Source: Chlorocebus sabaeus
Lineage: Eukaryota > Chordata > Mammalia > Primates > Cercopithecidae
Direction: 5' to 3'
DNA: 64,000 nucleotides
Assembly: GCF_047675955.1 (NCBI RefSeq)
Contig: NC_132910.1
Location: 97,986,923-98,050,922, forward strand
The notes beneath the pieces are model-generated. The model saw only the letters and a program-made list of their open reading frames with translations, made no database searches and was not told the DNA's origin. Positions within the stretch are counted from its first letter, which is position 1; every line of letters starts with the position of its first letter. A program made the position numbers and the translations under genes. This document shows, piece after piece, positions 34,263-46,268 of this stretch.

Positions 34263-35870
34263 CATTGAACTTCCTCAGTGGGTATATGAGTCCCCACATT
34301 TTAGAGGTCTCTTGCAAATTACCTCAACAGAGTACCCAATATTAAGCAATCTAAATGCTTTCTAAAATGTATTACAGCAATGTAGTCACTCAGTGCCTGC
34401 CCTGACCGTATGAACTGTGTCTCATTACGGATCTGATGTAGTGGTCGATTAATTTTTAAGACCCAATACCTGATGGATCTTAATGGTCCGGAGTGCCTTT
34501 CCTAGAATAATTTCATTTCCCAACAAAGTACCAAGAAATTTATTCATTCAGCATAGACTGGGTGCAGTTATGACCGAACAGAGTGGCAAAGAGGGAGACA
34601 GTAGTTGCAAGACTACCTTCAAACTCTCTAACTTGAACAAAATAATGTTGGGCTTCACCACAGCAATTAAGGAAAACTTCGCAGGCTAATGGACAAGACA
34701 CAAATCAACTCATTTCAGCCTTCGCAAAGGTCATGAAAAGAAAACTTTTTAACCGTCAGACATTTAAAAAGATAAAAGCCAAGACTGGGATGCCTGTGCC
34801 CCTGTGTCATCCTTTATAACACATTTTCTATTGTTCTAAGCCAGTAATAAAACTGAAAAGGGCCATGCTGTTGATTATATTAATATGATCAAAACACAAA
34901 GTGCCTACACAGAGAACGTACACGTATAAGGAGCATGATTCTTTTCACAAATAATATGACTTTAATTTTCTGGCCTCCATCATTATCGTTATATGGCACA
35001 GGCATTTTAAAAGTAATTTCTTGCTCAGTACTCTATAGTTGAAGTCTGTTAAAGAGTCAAACATATCAACTATGTGGCTGAGAAACTTTTAGAGAGACTA
35101 GGATAGAGGAAAAGGAAGTTAACGAGAGAGAAGAAAAAAAAATCTGTGTCAGGTCAACAGTACTTCTCCCCAGGATCAGATAGGGAAGAAATCCTCAGAT
35201 AAGCTACTCTTACCCAGAAGGAAGCCATGTTGATTTTATACCCATACAGATCCTGCTCCTGAATTCTCCTTAAAAGAGACAAAGGATCAGAAGTCACTCT
35301 GAAGATTTGCTACTGATTGCCATGTAATCTCATCACTTGAACGATCTCTGTGAAAACAAGCTTGTTTTTAAAATATTATTTTATTGAACTAAAAGACTTT
35401 CCCCCAACTTTTATTAGTAAAAGTTATATTCAAATCCAGTCCATAATAAAGTCCTATGAGTCTGTCTGCTTCCTAGCACCCCCGTTCATTCACTTTGAAG
35501 CACAGGACTAATAAATAGTTAAATCAACAGAAGCTGAGAATAAACAAAGAAAATAATAAGATTCTTAGATCATCACAAAGATGAACAATTCCTGAAAAAT
35601 ATTCAAGTTAATAATATTCTGGTTAAGAATAATCAGAAAAATGAGTTCTCTTTATTTTGGTTTTTATGCTATTTTCTCATTTTAAAAAGTAATACAAGGG
35701 AGAATAAGTTACAAAACAAAGAAAGAAATGAAAATAAAATTTTCCCACATGCTACAAAGAAATAACCATTATTAAGAGTCAGTTATTTCTTTTAACTTTT
35801 TATATATAAAATAACTTCAAAAGCATATATGTATTTCATCATATGTATATTCTATAATCCATTTAATTAC
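34263..35870. other. 1.6 kb unique sequence
   Basis: No feature recognised. The 68-codon frame at 34483-34689 has no domain. Confidence 0.4.
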
Positions 35871-36150
35871 TCTTAATTGTTGGACACATAGAGGGGATCT
35901 TATTTTTCATGATTATTACCTCTGCAATAAAAAATCCTAGAATATAATTCTTTCTGCATGTTTGTGATTTTTTTTCTCTTTAAAGTAAATTCAAAACAGT
36001 AAAATTATTGAGTTCAAAGAGTATAAGCCTTTCAAGCCTTTTAAAATATATTGCTGAATTGTCCTCCATAAATTTTGTTGCAATTTACATTCCCAAGAGC
36101 AATGATTGTGAAAATGTCTTTCAAAATAGTCCTGCTAATCTTCTCTTTGT
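35871..36150 (-). repeat. L1M 3' region relic, antisense
   Basis: 'attacctctgcaataaaaaa', 'ttgagttcaaagagtataag', 'atattgctgaattgtcctcc', 'gttgcaatttacattcccaa' and 'gagcaatgattgtgaaaatg' parallel the antisense old-L1 text (aatgctgcaataaat, ctgggtcaaagggtatg, tattgccaaattg, accaatttacactccca, ccagcagtgtatgag). Confidence 0.5.
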
Positions 36151-39100
36151 TTTAAAACAATAGGTTAGCTATGGAGAAAGGTACAGTAAAAGCTGAAACA
36201 GCATCCTATCTATTTAGAAATTATTTATGTCTTCACATACACTCGAAGAGAGTGTGTATATTTATAGTGAGAGCAATATTCACTTCAAATGACTGCATCG
36301 TATAAGGCTTTTGAAAAGCATCACTGGCCACACACATTCACTTATTTCTATTTGAAGTACAAGGAAATGCACCTTTGGATTTATTCCATCTCCGGCCTGT
36401 GAATTTCAAAACCCTATTATTTGCACTATTCTAAATGACTTTGGAGATCTAACCAGATAGAGGCATTAACAAAATCTGTGTTTATTGCATCATACACATG
36501 GAGGGAATTTAACCAGCTTAAAAAAGGTAAGATTTAAACGGGGTGAAGAACAGGCTCACCAGTGAGAGTGATATTAGACAATAATATTCCTCATAGCAAA
36601 CTTTCTGTGTGTCAAAAGCATCAAAGAATTAGTGGGAACCAAGATGGCAGGGTTTTATTTCATAGAACAGGGAATATAGACAGAATAACAAAGGAGAAAG
36701 CAATAAAAAGAAAGGAAGGGCAGATAAGCTAGGTTACAGCAATGCAACTTCCCAACTCTGCCAAGCCAGGAAGAATAGGTGAGCTTTTCATAGGTGAGTT
36801 TCCAAATCTGAAATATGCCCAAAGTTACTCTTGTTCCAGTGCCTCTCGGGAAGACATTAGGTAGAGCTGAGCCATGGCTACTGAAGGAGCATGGTGACTC
36901 TCTGTTGTAACCTACTCAGTCTCCACAGAAGGTTTAGCAACAGCCTCAAGATGCACAACATGTACATGATCACTCCCACCATCTAAGTCATCAATGTTGC
37001 CCTCAGGTGACATCTCAGAGCCATTCCCTCAATAACAAAGCTAACCGGATGAATCACAGATTTGTAACTGCAATGAACAAGGACTCTTCAGTACCTCTGA
37101 AGATCAAATACCTTTGAGGGGATTTATGTACATTATTTTCTTATCCTGCACACATATACAAATTGTCTTACTGAATCAAAGGCATTGACATGATAAACAA
37201 AACACTCAGATTTGTTTGGGGTCCCTGGCCATCAACAAAAATGCTCCAAACTGAGATGCCCTGTTTACCAATCAACATATTATGAAACCTTCACAAAAAC
37301 TTTTCTAAAACTTCTGAAGGTTGATTAAAACCTTTTAGTTGGATATTTCTGACAGACTATTAAGAATGACTACATATGTACTAAATTTTTAAAGACCATC
37401 ACAGTCTAAAAGAGAAAACAATAGAAAAGCCTAATCCTGGGATTCAGAGGATGAAATGAAAAACAAGAACCCCTTGCACTAGCATCTGTCTGTCTCAATC
37501 TCTCTCTTTCCTCCCTCCCTCTTGGTCTGCCTGATCCTCTAACTCAAAGCTAATGTTTCGTCTTTAGATGGAAATCCATCCATGTTCTGTAGATGCAAAC
37601 TGCCAACAAAATCATACATGTGATGAAGCTGTTACTGAAGCTCAACCCCAAACCCAAATCTTACAAGAGACTCAAGTTGGCCTTAAAATTAAGCAAATGT
37701 GTGAAGCCACAAAATTGGCTCTTAATTGCAGTCTTTCCAAAGAGGGTTATTTTCTAACAAAGTTTCCCAAATCAAAATTCAGCTATACTCCCAGTATATT
37801 CTTTTAGGGAACCAGTCTTTGATTAAATTCTGAGAGTGATCATAGCAAAAGAGTTTGTTCTAAACAGTAGTGACTCTTGTTTGAAATTACATATTTAAAC
37901 CTCAAAGAATAACCCATAACTCATACCACTGCCACAGTGGTTGTCACTCCTTTATTGGCCAAGTAACAGAGCCAATTAAAAAAGTGACATTATTGGCTCT
38001 ATTATTCAAATGTTTCTGCTGCCCTGAGAACATCGTTCCATCTTAAGAGTCTACTGTATTGACTACAATATTTGTACTCAATCATTGTCATTTTGATAAA
38101 TTCCCTCCATCTTCCTGGCAGGATTCATTTAGAAGCACCCTGATATTTTCATTCTTAAAGCCACCTTTTACAATATTGAGATAAAATATACTCATTTTCC
38201 TGAAGCTTTCATTCTAAAGACTACAAATTTTCTAGTGAAAGATACTCTTTAAAGAAACCAACTAGCTTATATTTTCCTCATACACGACAAGTCATTGAGT
38301 TGCAGTAAATAAATAATATGGAATCTAGTTTCATAAGCAAAATTGATTTTAACTCAGTTCTTGAACTATGCCTGAAAATAAAGTGTACTATTTAAAGAGA
38401 GCTTGTGAAATTCCAGGAATGTTATACATTAGTAAACAATTCAGAACTACATGTGTAAAGACACAATTAACTTGCTGAATAAATGAAAAACAGATTTTCC
38501 TTAATTACTTTTCTCTACAAAGTAACTCTGGGGTGATCATTCCCAAATTCAGAAAAACACTAGCAGTTCTGTCTTAAGTGTACTGTTCTAAGTGGGGTCT
38601 CACTCTTTAATCCTTGCCTCCTACTTACTCCCTCCAACATCTGGCCAAGGAACCTGGACTGCACAGGCGCCGTGATGAAGAAAAGCAGGTGGGGCCTAAC
38701 CGAATGACGGGGCTGTCGGGGCTGTCAGGGCTGTCGCAGAGCAACCTGAACAGGGCACCAGCTTCCCTTCTTTGCTCATCTTCCCTTTCCAACTGAGGTG
38801 ATCCTTGTTAGGCCTGAGGTCTTAAGAGGAAACAATTAGGACAAGAAACTTCCCTTCACTTCAAGGAACTCTGATAGAATGGGCCCAAAGGAGCCCTCAA
38901 AGCATGAGCCTTTCCTGTACTAGTAATTCTGGAAATTCCTTCTAAGAGAAAAGGAGGCATTGTCTCCACAAAGCCAGGTCAAAATGGCCAACACATTCTT
39001 CCTCTTCATTCTCTGCTATCTTCTCTGCTAATCTCCCTGCAGCACTTCATAGGCTTTGTTATTCTGACAGGGAAAACTAACAACACTTAGGGTAATGAAA

Positions 39101-39257
39101 GGCCACTGTTCAAGGAATTACAAGGAAGCAGAGCCTTGATCTCATATAGTAAATCAGCTCAACTAAATTCTACAGTTAATTAACAGATTTTTAATTCTCA
39201 GTCCTCTGGTCATCTCAAATCCCTTCACCTAGGCCCCTTCATACATCCATCATAGAA
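36151..39257. other. 3.1 kb with no recognised element
   Basis: AT-rich unique DNA. Frames at 37568-37807 and 38614-38796 have no recognisable domain. A three-fold 9-bp repeat lies at 38710-38736. No splice-site plus codon pattern pointing to an exon was evident. Confidence 0.4.
38710..38736. repeat. 9-bp repeat, three copies
   Basis: 'gggctgtcg', 'gggctgtca', 'gggctgtcg' in tandem, in a short CpG-containing patch unlike its AT-rich surroundings. Confidence 0.9.
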
Positions 39258-39340
39258 TGTTAGGGACTTGGGCTTGAGTCAAGAAATCAGTATCCAATCC
39301 CAGTTCCATCACTTACTTAAAACCTGTTATATTAACCATG
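39258..39340 (+). repeat. MIR, left part, split by an insertion
   Basis: 'gggcttgagtcaagaaatca', 'gtatccaatcccagttccat' and 'cacttactta' match the MIR A-side (ctctggagtcagactgcct, gggttcaaatcccagctctg, ccacttactag). Text then stops at a poly(T) and MIR resumes near 39880. Confidence 0.65.
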
Positions 39341-39873
39341 TTTTTTTTTTTTTTTTTTTTTTAATTTTCTATACTCTGATTCTTTGATATGTAGGGTCCC
39401 ACTGATCCTGGACAGTCTGTCCCTCCCAGAGCTAGCTATTCAGAGATGGTAAACGTGAGAGCTTGCTTTTCAAATGCAAACCAACCAATCTAGAGCCCAT
39501 ATACCCAACCACCTCCTTGATTGGGCTGTCACACTCCAGCTGCCCTAATCACCCCAGGGCCAGGTACCAGACAACCAGGGACAGTCCCTCTACCCAAAAG
39601 CCCACTGAAATCATTCAAACCAGCCAATCCTAAGCCTGTTTACCCTGCCTTCCTTCCCACCCCTTCCTTCCCATGGAAACTACAATACTGGCCCTTGCTC
39701 ATAATTTCTTCTGTCCCTCTGCCTCCTAACAGGATGTAGTGCTTCCCCACGTAACCCCCAACAGTGTGGCATGCCACTTCTCTTGGAATCTATGAGTATA
39801 GCAAACTATCTCTTCAATAGCAGTCACCTCCTGGTCTGTTGCTTTATTATGCCTAAATAACAATAAAACCCAT
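39341..39873 (-). mobile_element. Unidentified ~530-bp insertion with poly(T) at its left end
   Basis: A 22-T run (39341-39362) begins the insert, suggesting an antisense polyadenylated retrocopy. The body has two CCAAT boxes ('accaaccaatctagag', 'ccagccaatcctaag') and AATAAA at 39862-39867 on the plus strand, which would instead suit an LTR in sense. Flanks 'ttaaaacctgttat' and 'ttgaaacagctctgtg' may be a decayed target duplication within the MIR. I do not recognise the family. Frames at 39521-39739 and 39726-39923 lie here. Confidence 0.45.
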
Positions 39874-39879
39874 GTTGAA

Positions 39880-40050
39880 ACAGCTCTGTGACCTTGGAAA
39901 TGGGGCAGAACTTCTGCCTTCATGTCTTCCTCAGGAAAAAGAGGACAATATTTCTTGTCTAATAGGGCTCCTGTGAAGATAAGCTAAAATAATATATGGC
40001 ATGTACTTAGTATGTAGTAAGTGCTCAATAAATGCTGATGCACCAAGTTA
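39880..40050 (+). repeat. MIR, right part
   Basis: Continues the split MIR: 'cagctctgtgaccttggaaa', 'tcttcctcaggaaaaagagg', 'gggctcctgtgaagataagc', 'aatatatggcatgtacttag' and 'tagtaagtgctcaataaatg', the classic MIR 3' end. Confidence 0.8.
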
Positions 40051-40297
40051 ACAGACAAGGAAAGCAGGATTTTGAGATAATTCATTCAAAGCTACATATC
40101 TAGGAAACTGTAAAATCTAATGATATCCAGATAAGTCTGGCTCTAAATCCCTTTGTTTTTATATCATACTACCTCTCCTCTGTTAAACCTACGCCCTCTC
40201 CTATTGCACTTTGAACCTCCAGTATAGTAGTAAACACTTACTGCCTCATTTTACAGTCATTCACGTACAAGTACACCAGGAAGACAGCATGTGCTTT
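40051..40297. other. Unique sequence
   Basis: Includes 'cagacaaggaaagcaggatt', which could be a further MIR-like relic; not assigned. Confidence 0.3.
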
Positions 40298-40309
40298 ATA
40301 AACTGAAAG

Positions 40310-40601
40310 GACAGGCGTGGTGGCTCATGCCTGTAATCCCAACACTTTGGGAGGCCAAGGCAGGCAGATTACCTGACATCAGGAGTTTGAGACCAGTCTA
40401 GCCAACATAGTGAAACCTTGTCTCTACTAAAAATACAAAAATTAGTCAGACATGGTGGCAGGTGCCTGTAGTTCCAACAACTTGGGAGGCTGAGGCAGGA
40501 GAATCGCTTGAACCCAGGAGGTGGAGGTTACAGTGAGCCAAGATTGTGCCACTGTACTCCAGCCTGGGTGACAGAGTGAGACTCTGACTCAAAATAAATA
40601 A
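40310..40601 (+). mobile_element. AluS with target-site duplication
   Basis: Sense Alu: 'gacaggcgtggtggctcatg', 'cctgtaatcccaacactttg', 'gaccagtctagccaacatag', 'gcttgaacccaggaggtgga' and 'actccagcctgggtgacaga', with an AAAT-type tail. Flanked by 'ataaactgaaag' at 40298-40309 and 40602-40613, a perfect 12-bp duplication. AluSx/Sz-like. Confidence 0.96.
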
Positions 40602-40610
40602 ATAAACTGA

Positions 40611-40757
40611 AAGAGAGAAAGAGAGAGACAGAGGGTTACAAGGAAAGAGGGAGGGAGACAGAAAGAAAGAGAGGAAGGAAGCAAAAAGGAAGAAAGAAGG
40701 GAAGCAGGGAATACAGGAAGAAAGGAAGGAAGAAAAGAAGAAAGGAAAAAGAAACAG
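40611..40757. repeat. Purine-rich (GAAA/GGAA)n tract
   Basis: About 145 bases almost entirely A and G on the plus strand, including 'agaaagagaggaaggaagc' and 'gaaaggaaggaagaaaagaa'. It abuts the Alu and produces the Phe/Ser/Leu-rich minus frame at 40446-40781. Confidence 0.95.
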
Positions 40758-42653
40758 ACTTCTCTCTCTCAGAAACACCAATTATTTGTTCCCTGGTTAC
40801 TTTCTTTCTTGCTGGGTCCCAAATCTACCCTCAGAGAAAGGAAAAATCGCTTTATCTTTAGTTATAAATATTTCCAATCAAAAAACATTTGCCCAGTTAC
40901 AGGAATTTTTCTCTATTGGTCTGTCTTTTTTATGGACCCCAAATTTCTAATTAACAACTTCTGCCAAGCTTCCTCCTCCCCTAATCTCTAACTGGCAAAT
41001 ATGTTTTTTAAAAGCTGCCCTCTGCAAACACTCGAGGTCAATTCTGAATTCTCCATGCCTCCAAATCTTTGCATATATTCTTTGATTATCACTTCTTTTT
41101 CTTCCTTCCTTCACTTCTCTTTCTCCTGAGTCACATATCTGGGCTTCTCAGCTTCAAGTGGCCCAGAGATGTCAAGTTAATGTTTTATAGCTTCCCTGTC
41201 TTCACAGAACAAACATTAGCTATATAAAGGTTTCATCACTCTTGACCTAAACTGGAAAAGAAGTATTCTCAAAACCACCTATAACTTCAACTGGGGATTT
41301 TTTTTTAACCTTGCAGCAGAAATTGCCAACTTAAAAGGAGTAGCAGGAAGGTCCTGTGAATGTGTGGGAACTGTCAGAGTCTGGAGAACACATGGTCTCT
41401 GAGCTGCTCCTCTGCTCCAACTGGTAGTTTCATGCCAAGAGAGCCCATGTGGCCAGATCACCCACATTTTCAAGGAAAGCCTTAAAAATCTGTATTTGTA
41501 TGTGAAGAAACTCCCTACATTTAAAAGTTGCCAATTAATTCAATTTAGTCCAAATGAAAATGATTCTGTTAGTTTAGTATGAAGGTCTCCACATTAAGGC
41601 TTTTCTCCTAAGACATTTTAGAAGAATTCTTCAAATGTGTGGCTAGAGAGCATAGCATTTTTTCTGAGAAAGAATGACATGGAAGATAGTTCATTTTATT
41701 GGAAGGTAATGGAATGTTTAATGCTATAAAATCTTACAATCTGGGTGAAGTGAATTATATTAAGTGGGGAAAAGGAAGTTACAAATGTTGGTTTTTTTGC
41801 CTTCTTAAACATCTCCCCTCCATCCACTTCTACTTACCCTCACTGTCACCAGCCTCACATGGGCTACCAATACTTCTTACCTGAAGAGTGCCCTACCCCT
41901 ACCACACAGGTACCCGGGGCAACACGTACAGTACTGTTTTATGTTTTACATAAAATTAGCAGATAATTTGCATCGTATATATCATGAGTACAATATAATT
42001 TCACTAAGTGCATGTATATTTTTGTCCTTTATGCTGATATTAATTAATTTCAGAACTGAAATTGAAGATTCTGATTGTTTGGAATTAAAAATAATATTTA
42101 AAGCTTTCTCCATTTTTTTCTCTCAAAATACATACTACATACACACATACATAGAAAACACAGGAATTCAATCGGCCAAAATTAAACTTTAAAAACAAAG
42201 TTTATTTTCAATCACTTAGATCAATATAGATCTTCTAAGGTCAGACTTAGCACATCACAGTTCCCCATGATTCATGGGGGAAGCCAAATCTTGGCAGGGA
42301 TTTTATGAACATTGCTAAAGTATTAGGCCTAGGATTTGATATCTCCTTTCAATTAGCAAGAAAATACTTTCTAGATTTTTAATCAAACTTTATCCTGCTA
42401 ATGGCACAAAATGGTCTTAAGTATTTCCTTAGTAATATCATGATTCCTCTGAATGGAACGATATATCAAAGTATAATCTCCAAATCTGTTACAGCATTAG
42501 AGACAAGGGCCAAATCCTGCTAAACCTAAATTTTACAATATTTACATTCAGGTAAGAATGATTTTCTAAATTTTAATTCATTTCTACTGCCCTGCCCAAT
42601 TTCTTGAAGGAATGAGAGCAAAGGCAGATTTTTGATATGATAATTCAATATAT
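40758..42653. other. 1.9 kb unique sequence
   Basis: No repeat family or exon recognised. Frames 40809-40991, 41279-41473 (minus), 41699-41884 and 41941-42192 have no recognisable domain. Confidence 0.4.
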
Positions 42654-43012
42654 TGTTATAGTTTGAATGTCTGTCACCACCAAAGCTCATGTGCAAATTT
42701 GTCATTGTGATGGTATTGGGAGGTGGGATCTCTTAGAGGCAGCGCTCTCATGAATTGACTAATGCCATTATTGCAGGAGTGGGTTTGTTATTGCAGGAAT
42801 GGTTTTGCCCAATCTTGCTTTCTCTCACTTGGTTTCTCTCACCACATGATGCCTTCCACCATGTTATGATGAAGCAAGAAGGTCCTCCCAAGATGCCAGC
42901 ACCTTGATATTGGATCTCTCAGCCTCCAAAACTATGAGACAATAAATTTCTGTTCATTATAAATTACCCAGTCTCAGATATTCTGTTATAGCAGCACAAA
43001 CAGACTAAGACA
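42654..43012 (+). repeat. MaLR solo LTR (MST/MLT1-like) with 5-bp duplication
   Basis: Starts 'tgttatagtttgaatgtctg' and ends 'cagcacaaacagactaagaca' (20 of these bases are family-typical). Internal text includes 'gatggtattgggaggtggg', 'tttctctcaccacatgatgc', 'gcctccaaaactatgagaca' and 'tataaattacccagtctcag'. Perfect TATAT duplications flank it (42649-42653 and 43013-43017), as expected of a retroviral-type insertion. No internal region remains. Confidence 0.88.
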
Positions 43013-43017
43013 TATAT

Positions 43018-43448
43018 CTATCTATGTTTTAGCCTCTATTAGCCCTTGAAAAACAACCTTCATAAATTCATTCATCACAGATAAATTTCCTTGAGTCTTT
43101 ATCTTTTAAAACTAGAAAGCCCTAATGTTATATCATATGCATATTCTCTATTGCCATTATGATTTCTTAACAGATAGAAACCAGAACTGCATAAAACAGT
43201 ACAGAGGTTGGTTAGCTTCATTTTTGAAAATAGAATAAAAATGTTCAGTTTGTTGTCAGTAGTCTTCTACATATTATTAATCATTATGGCCGGAGCGCAC
43301 ACTTCCCAGGAACTAAATTCCTCTCATTATTTAACTTAAAGAATCAGCTGGGGGGGAAAAAAAACTAATCTTAGGGACTATAACATATGAATATGTGTTC
43401 AAGTGAATATCTATTGGAGCTTGTTATGTAACCTACATGATAAAATCT
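43018..43448. other. Unique sequence
   Basis: No feature recognised; short G and A runs at 43350-43366. Confidence 0.4.
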
Positions 43449-45933
43449 TGGAGAGATGGTATCAGCAAAAATGGCAGAGTTAGGACTTAAAAAAATTCTC
43501 TCTTCCATAAAAGCAATGAGAAAACTGGCAAAAATGATCAGAATCAGTTTGCTCAGATCTCTAGAAATTAGTCAAAGGTTTGCAGAAACCTGGGGAGCAT
43601 TTATTTGGGGAAAAAATGAAAAAATTTGAATATCAGTAAAAAGCAAGCTTCGTAGCATTTTAACTTGTCCTGTCCAATCCTCTCCTCCACAGCTCTGAAG
43701 TGGCTTTGAAAACCAATAGCCTGCAATCACAGTGAAAACCAGTAAGCTGACAGCTGCCAGAGAGGGAAAAATAGTGTTGAAGCTTCTTTAAAGGCTCATT
43801 TTCAAAGCACTATCATTATTTTGCCTGTCTCATGGTCCCTGGAAGACCCTATACCCACAGTTGTCTGTTTTTGACTTGATCCAGAGCTCATTCAGTTTCC
43901 CCAGGAGCATTTTCCAAAAACAATTAGTGACAATTGAATAACTTTCTGGCTGTATGAGGCAATGGGTAACAGTTGGGGCAAACAATAGGCTAACCAAAAT
44001 GCTGAAAAGGAAAGCCTGGGGAAGTAGATACCCACAAAGGTATGGAAAAGCTCCAACATATTTCTTGGAATCCAGAAGGTAACATGATGCACAGAGTTGT
44101 GCACATGCCCATGTCTGTGCACACAGTCAGAAGAGACCTGAGGAAGCCCTGAGCTGTCACTGTGGGCTGACTCGGAGGCTCTCACAAGTAAGAAGGCCTT
44201 GCTGAGTGTTGAAGGTATGCCCCAACATATACACAAGGCCCTTTCCCAAGATAGGAAAACATTGATTTCAAGTGCTTAAGGAAATATCTATCCAATCTTT
44301 AACTGACCACTAAGCTAACAAACTAATTAAGCAGAGACTTCAGTTGCCACCTATAATAAAGAATATGGATTTTGTAGAATTCTTTCAGAAAAAACACTAA
44401 GTAAAAACAACATTCCCTCCTCTTTGGAGATGGGGTCATCTGATTTTCAGATTTGCTACATCATATTATTTTAAATATTCAGTTTTCAAAAAAAATTACT
44501 AGACATGAAAAAAAGAAAGTATGCTCCATACACAGGGTAAAAAGCAATCAATAGAAAAGTCTCTGAGGAAAATCAAACATTGTACTTATTTGACAAAAGA
44601 CTGTAAATAATCTATGTTAAGTGTCTTCAAAGAATGAAAGACAACAATACCTAAAAAAAGATATCTCATCAAAATGTAAAATATCAATAATAGATGAAAA
44701 ATTACTTCATACACAGAAATTCTAGAGTTGAGAATATAACTGAAATGAAACATTTACTAGCATAGCTCAGCAGCAAATGTGACCATGGGGATAAAAGAAT
44801 CAACAAACCTGAAGGTATGTCAATGGAGATTACTCAATATTAAGAACAGAAAGGAAAAAGGAAAAATGAACGAACTCCTACTTTGTGTTTATCTGGTGAT
44901 ATCTTAATATTCCCAGATAAAGTGTACCAACTTTGGTGTAATGGGAGTACAAGAAGAAGGGCAGAAAGCAAAAGGTTCAAAAATATTATCTGGAAAAAAA
45001 AGGTCAAAGCTCAAAATGGATTTTAAAAATAATCTGCATATCCAAGAAGTTTAATGAAACCCAAGTAGGATAAATTCAAGGAGACCCACATGAAGACATA
45101 CTGTGATCAAATTGTTGACAAAGATGAAGAAAGAACCTTGAAAACAGCAACAGCAAAGTGACTCATTACATACAAGTAATCCTTAACAAGATTAAAAGCC
45201 AATTTCTCATTACACACCATGGAAGTTAAAACGGATGACATGTCTAAAATGCTGGAAAAAATATTGTCATAAAAAATTCTATATCCAGAAAATCTATCCT
45301 TCAAAACTTAAGGTGGAGAGATTAAGATATCCCCAGATAAACACAAACTAAGAGCATCTATCACTTAGAAGCCTGCCTATAAGAAATACTAGAGTCCTTG
45401 GAGTAACTCAAATCTAATGAAGAAAGAAAAAGCACTAGTAAAGGTGATTACATAAATAAATGTATGCATTTATCTCATAAATACATGTATATTTTGTTTA
45501 TAACTATTTTCTAGTATCTAATTTAAAAGAAAATTGCATTTTGAAAAATTAAAAAGAAAACCTTTATAAAACAATAAATCTGTATAGGGGGCACACACTG
45601 TATAAAAATATAATTCATATGAAAATAACAGCACAAAGATGGTGAAAAATCAAAGCCATATAGGAGCAAAATTGTTATATACTATTGTAATTAGGTTGGT
45701 ATTAATCCAAACTCGGTTGCTATAAGTGAAGATGTTAATTATAACACCAGGGAATAACTAAGAAACTAACAACCAAAAATCAGTAAAATAAATGACAAGG
45801 GAATTAAAATTGCACACTAGAAATGTTTTATTTCAGAAAAAAGGCAGTAATGGAGAAATAGAGGAACATAAAAAGGCATACACATGTAGAAAACAAACAG
45901 CAAAATAGTAGATTTAAGTCCTACTTTATCAGT
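43449..45933 (+). mobile_element. Ancient L1M, sense: 5' UTR and ORF1 portion
   Basis: Starts near 'gagatggtatcagcaaaaat' followed by 'ggcagagttagg', the L1M 5' end. ORF1 text begins before 'agcatagctcagcagcaaat' (~44758) and continues through 'acccaagtaggataaattca' (~45060), 'agtgactcattacatacaag' (~45158), 'ttctatatccagaaaatcta' (~45277) and 'tcaaaacttaaggtggagag' (~45301). The ORF1-ORF2 spacer follows to 'gtcctactttatcag' at ~45931. ORF2 should start just beyond but is missing. Many stops and frameshifts. Confidence 0.8.
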
Positions 45934-46268
45934 CCATATAAAGGAATATTATTTAGCCATAAGTAATGAAGTTCTGATTCATGCTACAACATGGATGAAT
46001 CTTAAAAGCATGATGTTAAGTGAAGGACATCAGATTCAAAAGGTCACATATTTTTATTTGTATGAAACACCCAGAATAGTCAAATCCATAGAGATAGGAA
46101 GTGACTGTTTATAGATACAGAGTTTCTTCTCGGGATAATTAAATGTTTTGGAATTAGATAGTGTTGATGGTTGTACAACTTTGTGAACATACTAAAAGCC
46201 ACTGGATTGTACATTTCAAAAGAGGGAACTATGGTATGTGGGTTATATCTCAATGAAAAAAAATCATG
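45934..46268 (+). mobile_element. L1M 3' UTR joined directly to the ORF1 spacer
   Basis: From 'tccatataaaggaatattat' through 'aagtaatgaagttctgattc', 'atgctacaacatggatgaat', 'ggaattagatagtgttgatg' and 'gtgggttatatctcaatgaa', ending in an A8 run. This is the L1M 3' end, same orientation as the preceding 5' part. About 3-4 kb of ORF2 that should separate them is absent. Confidence 0.82.

Noticed and set aside
40446..40781. 111-codon Phe/Ser/Leu-rich minus frame, membrane-protein-like
   Set aside because: It is an antisense reading of a polypurine tract plus Alu.
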